Part shown: positions 1 through 4,659 of the stretch, in pieces
Layout of the letters: the number at the start of each line of letters is the position of its first letter
Position numbering within the stretch: position 1 is the first letter of the stretch
Source: a bacterium
GTDB taxonomy: Bacteria > Electryoneota > Electryoneia > Electryoneales > Electryoneaceae
Reading direction: 5' to 3'
Assembly (NCBI GenBank): GCA_014729955.1
Contig: WJJA01000317.1
Coordinates: forward strand, 1-6,078
Length of the DNA stretch: 6,078 bases
The notes under the pieces: generated by a model
The model's input: the letters and a program-made list of their open reading frames with translations, nothing else
Databases searched by the model: none
What the model was told of the DNA's origin: nothing
Position numbers and translations under genes: made by a program

Positions 1-1
1 C

Positions 2-148
2 CGTGAACCGGAGTACCGTGAAGGTCGCCCCCACGACGAGTTCACGGTCAGTCTTTCCGAACTCGAGCCGGAGATCACTGTCGCCGAGCTGACCCGCCGA
101 CTGGAAGAGAAAATCGATGTGTCAGAGCTTTGGCCGGCAAAGAGCTGA
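2..148 (+). CDS. C-terminal fragment of a possible lipoate-protein ligase/octanoyltransferase
   Basis: An open frame runs from the window edge through 48 codons to a TGA at 146-148, so only the C-terminus is visible. It is rich in charged residues, with the stretch PEYREGRPHDEF followed by a helix-like segment (TVAELTRRLEEKID) and a short tail ending WPAKS. The pattern P-x-Y-R-x-x-R-x-H-x-x-F resembles what I recall near the C-terminus of lipoate/octanoate protein ligases (LplA/LipM type), which attach lipoyl or octanoyl groups to the lipoyl domains of 2-oxoacid dehydrogenases and the glycine-cleavage H protein. That match is from memory and the catalytic domain lies outside the window, so the function is tentative; that the frame is coding is more secure. 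It converges on pdxT, with a 250-base gap between the stop codons. Confidence 0.5.
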   Translation, partial: REPEYREGRPHDEFTVSLSELEPEITVAELTRRLEEKIDVSELWPAKS

Positions 149-195
149 CCGAAGCGGCTGAAACCTGGAGTTCCGGCTTGGGTGACTTGGATTTA

Positions 196-288
196 CAGCT
201 GAATGGGTACCCCCGAAATGCGGAGTGGTCCCATGCACCGGGGAAAGAATTAGCGAGACGCCGCCCGGCGTCGCAGGCGATTCAGTTG
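196..288 (+). other. Structured non-coding stretch between convergent genes (possible three-way junction)
   Basis: The gap 149-398 holds no convincing gene. Within it, 196-204 pairs with 280-288 (nine pairs, one G-T wobble that only works as RNA on the plus strand). This stem encloses two hairpins: 211-215 with 239-243 (CCCCG/CGGGG, continuing inward as short TGC/GCA and GGA/TCC stems), and 257-262 with 267-272 (GACGCC/GGCGTC, four-base loop). Together they could fold as a three-way junction, perhaps a 3' UTR structure, a weak terminator for the upstream gene, or a small RNA. GC-rich DNA yields such pairings by chance, there is no U-tract, and no known RNA family is recognised. Confidence 0.25.
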
Positions 289-328
289 CGGCGAGAGATA
301 GACTGAGCCACGGTTTGAATGAGGGTAG

Positions 329-348
329 GGCAGGCCTACGTGCCCGCC
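329..348 (-). other. Hairpin downstream of pdxT, possible weak terminator
   Basis: Read on the minus strand, GGCGGGC and GCCTGCC form a seven-pair stem (one G-U wobble) around a six-base loop, about 50 bases past the pdxT stop. A second inverted repeat, 378-385 with 392-399, sits directly at the stop codon but pairs fully only on the plus strand. No run of U follows either stem, so these may be RNA 3'-end stabilisers or parts of a Rho-dependent end rather than intrinsic terminators. Confidence 0.3.
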
Positions 349-398
349 TGGTGCCGCCGGCAGTCCAACCCCAACACACCGTCGCCGTTCCGCGATGG

Positions 399-1028
399 TC
401 ACCCCACACCGAAGACAAGCTGATGCACACGCCGGTCGTCCACTCGTTCGGGATGAAAAGTCGCAAGCCAGATGTTGTTCTGACGAATCAGCACCGGTTG
501 ACCGTTGTGCTCGGCCAGCACTTCCACCCCGGGGCCGACATCACGGATGATCGGTGCACGAATAAAAACCGCTTCGAACGGTTCGTCGAGACCATCAATA
601 TCGATCGGCGCAATGAAACTGTCCACCTGCCGGCCGTAGGCGTTTCGTTCGACCTCGGCATCGATCAGTCCAAGCGGCGTGACCTTGTGATGGTGCCCGC
701 GTCCCAGCCAGATCGCACCGGCGCAGGTGCCGAAGAGCAGCTTTCCGCTTGCCGCGTAGGCGCCCAGCAGCTTGTCGAGACCGTAGCGACGACCGAGCAG
801 ATCCATGGTGGACGATTCTCCGCCGGGAATCACCAGGCCGTCCGGGGCGGGCCGCAGGGCGGTTTGGACATCGCGGGCGCTCTTGAAGGAAGCCTCTCGC
901 GACCCGCTCGGATCAGCAAAGCCCGCATCCGCGGGCTTGCGTACTTCCACAGCCTCCACTCCGATATCCCGCAGGGCTTGTGCGTGGGTTCCGTAGTCCC
1001 CCTGCAGGGCGATCACCCCGACGAGCAT
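399..1028 (-). CDS. pdxT: Pyridoxal 5'-phosphate synthase glutaminase subunit PdxT
   Basis: This is the class I glutamine amidotransferase that hydrolyses glutamine and channels ammonia to PdxS in the cytoplasmic PdxST complex, which makes PLP from ribose 5-phosphate, glyceraldehyde 3-phosphate and ammonia. With the ATG at 1028 the protein has 209 residues. Visible motifs are GVIALQGD at the N-terminus, PGGESST (68-74), the nucleophile elbow GTCAGAI with Cys102, ERNAYGRQVDSF (127-138), FIRAP (155-159) and FHPE with His192 and Glu194 completing the Cys-His-Glu triad. The ATG overlaps the pdxS stop by one base (TAATG), indicating translational coupling, and gives the family-typical start MLVGVIALQGD; a GTG two codons upstream is less likely. 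Residues about 33-57 form an insertion of roughly 22 residues before PGGESST, making it longer than the usual 190-196. Confidence 0.96.
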   Translation of the reverse strand: MLVGVIALQGDYGTHAQALRDIGVEAVEVRKPADAGFADPSGSREASFKSARDVQTALRPAPDGLVIPGGESSTMDLLGRRYGLDKLLGAYAASGKLLFGTCAGAIWLGRGHHHKVTPLGLIDAEVERNAYGRQVDSFIAPIDIDGLDEPFEAVFIRAPIIRDVGPGVEVLAEHNGQPVLIRQNNIWLATFHPERVDDRRVHQLVFGVG

Positions 1029-1957
1029 TACCACCCCCGTCCGGCGATCTTCTCCTCCACGGCCATCGAAGCGACCGAAATGCCGACCATCGCCGCGTTC
1101 TGATCCTTCTGCGCGGCCAGCAGCTCGCCGGCGTCACGGTAGTGCGTTACCGCACGCACTATCGCCTTTGCCAGGGCGGTCTGCGCCTTGATACGTTCGT
1201 CGTCCGGTAGTTCCGCGCCGGCCTTGAAGATCCCCGACCCGACAAAAACTGACTCGGCGCCGAGCTGCATCATCAACGCCGCATCCGCCGGGGTCGCGAC
1301 ACCGCCCGCGGCAAAGTTCGGCACCGGGATCTTCCCATTTTCATGCACGTACAGGATCTGCTCGTACGGCGCACCCATCTCCTTGGCCGTCGCCATCAAC
1401 TCGGCACGGTCCATGTGCTGCATCCGCCGAATGTCGCCCTGCACGGCACGCATGTGACGCACAGCCTCGACCACGTCACCGGTGCCCGCTTCGCCCTTGG
1501 TGCGAATCATCGCCGCGCCTTCGCCGATACGACGCAGTGCTTCGCCCAGGTTCCGGCAGCCGCACACAAACGGCACCTTGAACTGATGCTTGTCGATATG
1601 GTTCGCCTCATCCGCAGGCGTCAGCACTTCGGACTCGTCGATGAAATCCACGCCCAGCTCTTCCAGGATCTGTGCCTCGACAAAATGCCCGATACGCGCC
1701 TTGGCCATCACGGGAATCTCGACGGCCTTCTGGATCTCTTCAATTACACGGATCGACGCCATCCGCGCCACGCCGCCCTCTTTGCGAATGTCGGCCGGCA
1801 CACGCTCCAGCGCCATCACCGCTGCCGCGCCGGCATCCTCGGCAATCTTCGCCTGGTCGGCGTTCGTGACGTCCATGATCACGCCGCCCCGCAGCATGTC
1901 CGCCAACCCGACCTTCACCTCGAAGCTGCCCTTGCCGTTGGTCTTCTCACCACTCAT
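1028..1957 (-). CDS. pdxS: Pyridoxal 5'-phosphate synthase lyase subunit PdxS
   Basis: PdxS is the (beta/alpha)8-barrel synthase that builds the PLP ring, using ammonia from PdxT. The 309-residue protein matches the family end to end: GLADMLRGGVIMDV (17-30, with Asp29), ALERVPADIR (49-58), VMAKARIGHFVEAQ (83-96), DESEVLTPADE, FVCGCRNLGEALRR, IRTKGEAGTG (151-160), FAAGGVATPADAA and FVGSGIF. Lys86 and Lys154 correspond to the two lysines that carry the covalent intermediates in characterised PdxS (Lys81 and Lys149 in Bacillus subtilis). The ATG at 1957 is chosen because GAGGT (1966-1970) lies eight bases upstream; a GTG at 1972 would put that ribosome site inside the gene. The N-terminus is slightly longer than usual. 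The gene leads a two-gene operon with pdxT. Confidence 0.97.
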   Translation of the reverse strand: MSGEKTNGKGSFEVKVGLADMLRGGVIMDVTNADQAKIAEDAGAAAVMALERVPADIRKEGGVARMASIRVIEEIQKAVEIPVMAKARIGHFVEAQILEELGVDFIDESEVLTPADEANHIDKHQFKVPFVCGCRNLGEALRRIGEGAAMIRTKGEAGTGDVVEAVRHMRAVQGDIRRMQHMDRAELMATAKEMGAPYEQILYVHENGKIPVPNFAAGGVATPADAALMMQLGAESVFVGSGIFKAGAELPDDERIKAQTALAKAIVRAVTHYRDAGELLAAQKDQNAAMVGISVASMAVEEKIAGRGW

Positions 1958-1965
1958 CGGTCTGT

Positions 1966-1970
1966 ACCTC
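1966..1970 (-). promoter_or_regulatory. Ribosome binding site of pdxS
   Basis: The minus strand reads GAGGT followed by eight bases and then ATG at 1957. It decides the start in favour of the ATG over the upstream GTG at 1972, which has no comparable purine-rich site. Confidence 0.7.
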
Positions 1971-1978
1971 ACTGGAAA

Positions 1979-1999
1979 ACATCATCGTCGCGATGATGT
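1979..1999 (-). promoter_or_regulatory. Leader hairpin upstream of pdxS, attenuator-like
   Basis: A perfect nine-base inverted repeat (ACATCATCG / CGATGATGT) with a three-base loop ends 21 bases upstream of the pdxS start. On the minus strand the stem runs straight into TTTTCC, giving a hairpin plus short U-run. It could be a weak attenuator, an RNA stabiliser or a protein-binding site. The U-run is too short to call it a terminator. Confidence 0.4.
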
Positions 2000-2028
2000 A
2001 GAAGCTCACTGAACAGGGTGTCTCGAAA

Positions 2029-2051
2029 GGAATGCCCGCACGCGGGATTCC
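2029..2051 (-). promoter_or_regulatory. Alternative leader hairpin in the pdxS 5' region
   Basis: GGAAT (2029-2033), a bulged G and CCCG (2035-2038) pair with CGGG (2043-2046) and ATTCC (2047-2051): nine pairs around a four-base loop. The ATTCC arm is shared with the palindrome at 2045-2068, so the two pairings exclude each other. It could only form in RNA from a start upstream of the predicted one near 2047. Confidence 0.3.
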
Positions 2052-2068
2052 GGATAAGATCGGAATCC
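2045..2068. promoter_or_regulatory. Operator-like palindrome over the pdxS -10 box
   Basis: GGATTCCG (2045-2052) and CGGAATCC (2061-2068) are perfect inverted eight-mers separated by eight bases. The spacer contains the candidate pdxS -10 box (2054-2059), so the symmetry axis falls on the promoter. The 8-8-8 layout suits a dimeric repressor, although an RNA hairpin is an alternative reading. No particular regulator family is recognised. Confidence 0.4.
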
Positions 2069-2082
2069 GAGAGTGTTATCAA
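2054..2082 (-). promoter_or_regulatory. Candidate sigma-70-type promoter of pdxST
   Basis: On the minus strand TTGATA (2077-2082, five of six matches to the -35 consensus) is followed after 17 bases by TCTTAT (2054-2059, four of six to the -10 consensus). Transcription would start near 2047, leaving a leader of about 90 bases before the pdxS ATG. Since kbl has a terminator upstream, an independent promoter for pdxST is expected here. The assignment is by consensus only. Confidence 0.45.
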
Positions 2083-2147
2083 TCCATCGAAGATCCAACG
2101 GGCGATTCGCTTCCGAGCGCCATCACTCCTGTATGGTAGAAAGGATC

Positions 2148-2172
2148 GGGGCGCCGATGCAGCCGACGCCCC
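2148..2172 (-). terminator. GC-rich hairpin, possible second terminator after kbl
   Basis: On the minus strand GGGGCGTCG and CGGCGCCCC form nine pairs (one G-U wobble) around a seven-base loop, about 25 bases beyond the kbl terminator. On the plus strand one pair becomes an A-C mismatch, which favours a minus-strand RNA. The tail GATCCTTTCT is pyrimidine-rich but not a U-run, so it may be a back-up terminator or a structure in read-through RNA. Confidence 0.35.
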
Positions 2173-2196
2173 AAGCCTCGTGCAATACTGTTAATA

Positions 2197-2240
2197 TAAC
2201 AAAAACAGCGCACTCGTGTCAGGGTCTGCAGAGCGCGCTG
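2197..2240 (-). terminator. Intrinsic terminator of kbl
   Basis: On the minus strand CAGCGCGCTC (2240-2231) pairs with GAGTGCGCTG (2215-2206), ten pairs with one G-U wobble around a 15-base loop. It is followed at once by TTTTTGTTATATT. The wobble would be a mismatch in plus-strand RNA and the T-run exists only in the minus direction, so it serves kbl, whose stop codon lies 33 bases upstream. Confidence 0.8.
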
Positions 2241-2248
2241 TCTCGGCA

Positions 2249-2268
2249 TTGAAACATTTATGTTTCAA
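2249..2268 (-). repeat. Short perfect hairpin just after the kbl stop
   Basis: TTGAAACA and TGTTTCAA form an eight-base perfect inverted repeat with a four-base loop, starting four bases beyond the kbl stop codon and preceding the main terminator. It is AT-rich with no T-run. It may protect the mRNA 3' end or may be incidental. Confidence 0.4.
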
Positions 2269-2272
2269 CAGG

Positions 2273-3463
2273 TTAGCCTTCAATCACGCCCAAGTTGCGA
2301 CCCACCTTGACGAAGGCCTCAATCGCACGATCCACCTGCTGCCGGCTGTGTGCTGCGGAAAGCTGCACACGAATCCGCGCCTGCCCTTTCGGCACCACCG
2401 GGTAGAAGAAACCGATAACGTAGATCCCTTCGTTCAACAAGTCGTTCGCGAACTGCTGCGCCTTGGGCGCGTCGTAGATCATGATCGGCACTATCGGCGT
2501 GTTGCCCGGCTTGATATCGAAGCCCGCCTCCGTCATCTTCTCACGGAAGTAGGTCGTGTTTTCCTTCAGCGCACGGATCAGGTCCTTCGAATCCTGGATC
2601 AGGTTGAAGGCCGTGATCGCGCTCGCGGTGATGGGCGGCGCGAGGGTGTTGGAGAACAGGTACGGACGGCCTCGCTGCCGCAAAATGCCAACGATCTCCT
2701 GCCGTGCTGTGATAAACCCGCCGGACGCCCCGCCAAGTGCCTTGCCAAGCGTGGAGGTGATGATGTCGACACGATCCATCACACCGAGTTCTTCCGGCGT
2801 ACCGCGACCGTTCTCGCCGATAAAGCCGGTGGCGTGCGAATCGTCCACCCCGACCAGCGCATCGTACTTCTCCGCCAGGTCGCAGATCTCGTTCAGCTTT
2901 GCGGTGTCGCCGTCCATGGAAAATACGCCGTCGGTGAACACGAGACGGAAACGCGCATCCTGCGCCTCTTTCAGCTTCGCCTCGAGGTCCGCCATGTCGG
3001 AGTGCTGGTAACGGAAGCGCTGAGCCTTGCTCAAACGGATCCCGTCAATGATGGACGCGTGGTTGAGAGCGTCGGAAATGATCGCATCTTCCTTCTGCAT
3101 CAACGGTTCGAACAGTGCGCCGTTGGCATCGAAGCAGGAGCTGAACAGGATGGAATCGTCCATTTTCAAGAAGTCGGCGATGGTACGTTCCAGCTGCTTG
3201 TGAATCTCCTGCGTGCCGCAGATGAAGCGGACACTGGAAAGGCCGTAGCCCCAGCGGTCGAGCGCCTCGTGGGCCGATTTCACCAGGTCCGGGTGATCGC
3301 TTAAACCGAGATAGTTGTTGGCGCAGAAGTTCAGCACCTCACCCTGGGGCACCCTGATTTCCGGTCCCTGCGGTGTCTGGATCAGACGCTCATCCTTGTA
3401 CAATCCCGCTTCCTTGATCGAAGCGAGCTCGGAGGCGAGGTGCTCCTTGATCGTTCCGTACAT
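2273..3463 (-). CDS. kbl: Glycine C-acetyltransferase (2-amino-3-ketobutyrate CoA ligase)
   Basis: This cytoplasmic PLP enzyme of the alpha-oxoamine synthase family (fold type I) interconverts 2-amino-3-ketobutyrate plus CoA with glycine plus acetyl-CoA, the second step of threonine breakdown via threonine dehydrogenase. The 396-residue protein aligns with E. coli Kbl, as I recall it, along its whole length: NFCANNYLGL (45-54), SVRFICGTQ (77-85), SSCFDANG (108-115), DALNHASIIDG (131-141, His135 expected to stack on PLP), DGVFSMDG, VDDSHATGF (206-214) and TSTLGKALGGASGG, with Lys241 the PLP Schiff-base lysine. FFYPVVPKGQARIR near the C-terminus is also typical. The ATG at 3463 has GAGGGA (3471-3476) seven bases upstream. 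No threonine dehydrogenase gene adjoins it here, unlike the E. coli kbl-tdh operon. Confidence 0.96.
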   Translation of the reverse strand: MYGTIKEHLASELASIKEAGLYKDERLIQTPQGPEIRVPQGEVLNFCANNYLGLSDHPDLVKSAHEALDRWGYGLSSVRFICGTQEIHKQLERTIADFLKMDDSILFSSCFDANGALFEPLMQKEDAIISDALNHASIIDGIRLSKAQRFRYQHSDMADLEAKLKEAQDARFRLVFTDGVFSMDGDTAKLNEICDLAEKYDALVGVDDSHATGFIGENGRGTPEELGVMDRVDIITSTLGKALGGASGGFITARQEIVGILRQRGRPYLFSNTLAPPITASAITAFNLIQDSKDLIRALKENTTYFREKMTEAGFDIKPGNTPIVPIMIYDAPKAQQFANDLLNEGIYVIGFFYPVVPKGQARIRVQLSAAHSRQQVDRAIEAFVKVGRNLGVIEG

Positions 3464-3485
3464 GCCCAGTTCCCTCGTTGTATGG

Positions 3486-3514
3486 TTTATCCTTGAATCC
3501 GCTACTGCTGTTAA
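3486..3514 (-). promoter_or_regulatory. Candidate promoter of kbl
   Basis: On the minus strand TTAACA (3509-3514, five of six to the -35 consensus) and GATAAA (3486-3491, four of six to the -10 consensus) are 17 bases apart. The predicted start near 3479 leaves a very short leader just before the ribosome site. The palindrome at 3528-3569 lies 13 bases upstream of the -35 box. Confidence 0.4.
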
Positions 3515-3527
3515 AGATCCATTTTCA

Positions 3528-3569
3528 GTGTCGGGTCACACCCCGCTGACGCGGGCCAAGACCCGACAC
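3528..3569. repeat. Intergenic nested palindrome, element A
   Basis: Perfect ten-base outer arms GTGTCGGGTC (3528-3537) and GACCCGACAC (3560-3569) enclose a perfect five-base inner stem CCCGC (3542-3546) / GCGGG (3551-3555) with loop TGAC. Four unpaired bases lie on each side between the stems. No T-run follows on either strand, so it is not a typical terminator. The arms and inner stem resemble the elements at 3594 and 5576, suggesting a REP-like family. Confidence 0.65.
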
Positions 3570-3593
3570 AACGTTTCGACAACGCTCTGAAAA

Positions 3594-3642
3594 AACGTTC
3601 CTTCAAGTCTTGGTAGCCGCAGGCAAGTGTGACCTGACGATT
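3594..3642. repeat. Degenerate intergenic palindrome, element B
   Basis: The left end AACGTTCC plus TTCAAGTC and the right end GACCTGACGATT match the ends of the element at 5576-5628 (14 of 16 and 11 of 12 bases), while the middle is shorter and diverged. The arms TCAAGTC / GACCTGA pair with one wobble in minus-strand RNA. On the minus strand a run of six T follows a few bases past the stem, so it may also help end transcription of the 3673-4482 gene. It lies 24 bases from element A. Confidence 0.5.
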
Positions 3643-3672
3643 GCTATCATTCGATGTATCTGAGACGCTCCG

Positions 3673-4482
3673 CTAGTCCTCGAACATCGGCGACATCAGG
3701 GTGACCCCGACACCGACAAACACCCCGCTGTAGTCGAATTTCAACGCATCATTGTTCGCATAGTTGGTGTACGGCGTGTCGCTGCTGTACGGCGGCTCAC
3801 CGCGCTCATAAAACGAACCGGTCAGCACGCCGGCGTCCGACCAGCGATAACCGCCCTTCAGATGCACCGCAAGGTTGTCGCGCAGGTTGAACCGCAATCG
3901 CCCTTCGACACGCCAGGCTGTGTAATTGCCTTCCAGGTCGTGCTGCAGAATCGTCGGGCTCATCAGATCCTTTTTCTGCGCATCGGCCAGCGCCCAGGCC
4001 GGTCCGCCCATGCCCAGCACGGCAACATCGAGCCAATGCATCACCGGCTGCAGGTAGCCCAGGCCGAACAGCAGTTCACGTGTGTGCAAATCAAATTGCT
4101 CGTACTGCTCGCCGAGTTGAAAATCCAACCTTGTACGATACTTCGCGGTTTCCGTGGAGAGGTAGCTGTACTGTACCGTCGCAAGCAGCCGCCACGCACG
4201 AAATGTCAACCCGCCGTCATATTGTTTGACCCAATTCGCCTCATCGATCTCGAGACTCGTTTCGGGCAGAGAAGAGAGCTCAACCCGCGCGTTCAGATGA
4301 TCGTAGACATCATCGAGCGCGTAGTCGGTACGGTTGATATCCAGGTTCATCTCCAGGCCGTACATGGACGGCACGGCGGCTGCATCCTCACTCCAGACCT
4401 GTGCCCGGGCTGCGAGGGCCGGTATCAGCCAAACCATCAGTACCATCAGCGATCTGCGGGCGGTGCGTTGGAACAAATCCAT
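3673..4482 (-). CDS. Exported protein of unknown function, predicted outer-membrane beta-barrel
   Basis: The 269-residue product starts with a signal peptide: a basic N-region with RR at 9-10, a hydrophobic core (about 12-25), and likely cleavage after ARA at 27. The RR-S-L-M pattern leaves Tat export possible, though the strongly hydrophobic core suggests Sec. The mature part has repeated amphipathic stretches with alternating polar and aromatic residues typical of barrel strands, for example GGLTFRAWRLLATVQYSYLS, LLFGLGYLQPV, WRVEGRLRFNL, LAVHLKGGYRW and a last strand DYSGVFVGVGVTLM. It does not end in the classic terminal aromatic residue but in MFED. No specific family is recognised; an OmpW- or porin-like small barrel is the best guess. 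The ATG at 4482 has AAGGA (4491-4495) eight bases upstream. It is divergent from the solenoid gene at 4660. Confidence 0.8.
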   Translation of the reverse strand: MDLFQRTARRSLMVLMVWLIPALAARAQVWSEDAAAVPSMYGLEMNLDINRTDYALDDVYDHLNARVELSSLPETSLEIDEANWVKQYDGGLTFRAWRLLATVQYSYLSTETAKYRTRLDFQLGEQYEQFDLHTRELLFGLGYLQPVMHWLDVAVLGMGGPAWALADAQKKDLMSPTILQHDLEGNYTAWRVEGRLRFNLRDNLAVHLKGGYRWSDAGVLTGSFYERGEPPYSSDTPYTNYANNDALKFDYSGVFVGVGVTLMSPMFED

Positions 4483-4521
4483 CTCGATCGTCCTTCCCCC
4501 GGCTCATCCTTGGCTACAAGC

Positions 4522-4550
4522 AAGATACCATCCATCACCGGAAAGGGCAA
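4522..4550 (-). promoter_or_regulatory. Candidate promoter of the beta-barrel gene
   Basis: On the minus strand TTGCCC (4545-4550) and TATCTT (4522-4527) are 17 bases apart, each with four of six consensus matches, giving a start near 4515 and a leader of about 33 bases. The plus-strand gene must also have its promoter in this gap; TTGAAC (4571-4576) and TGTAAC (4601-4606) are present there, but 24 bases apart, too far for one sigma-70 promoter. Confidence 0.35.
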
Positions 4551-4645
4551 AATCTCAACGTCTCCAACCGTTGAACCCGAGTGTGCACGTTCGAAATCCC
4601 TGTAACCATTCTGCCGTCAGGGGTGTCATATGAAGAAACACAGAC

Positions 4646-4651
4646 GGGAGG
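4646..4651 (+). promoter_or_regulatory. Ribosome binding site deciding the start at 4660
   Basis: GGGAGG is followed by eight bases and ATG at 4660. That start gives a compact signal peptide (MRGVKLILVL...). An in-frame ATG at 4630 also has a purine-rich site (AGGGG, 4619-4623, six bases upstream) but would add ten residues containing two aspartates and a glutamate before the signal peptide. Confidence 0.6.
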
Positions 4652-4659
4652 ACGACGTA

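Noticed and set aside
225..1103. Long plus-strand open frame across pdxT
   Set aside because: It is antisense to a gene with complete PdxT motifs and its own translation resembles no protein family; it reflects GC-rich codon use.
2079..2123. A 14-codon minus-strand ORF with AGGAG upstream, in the pdxS upstream region, as a leader peptide
   Set aside because: The purine site is only two bases from the ATG, it lies upstream of the predicted transcription start, and it has no run of regulatory codons.
2216..3304. Long plus-strand open frame across kbl
   Set aside because: It is an antisense shadow of a full-length, motif-complete Kbl gene, with no signal of its own.
3528..3642. The palindromes upstream of kbl as a CRISPR array or an insertion-sequence remnant
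   Set aside because: The units are palindromic, unequal and too few for a CRISPR array, with no regular spacers, transposase fragment or target-site duplication visible.
3862..4605. Plus-strand open frame opposite the beta-barrel gene
   Set aside because: The minus strand has a signal peptide, ribosome site and beta-strand pattern; the plus-strand product has none and runs through the divergent promoter region.
4614..4621. CCGTCAGG before the solenoid gene as another copy of the palindrome arm
   Set aside because: Only eight bases match and there is no opposing arm nearby, so chance is enough.
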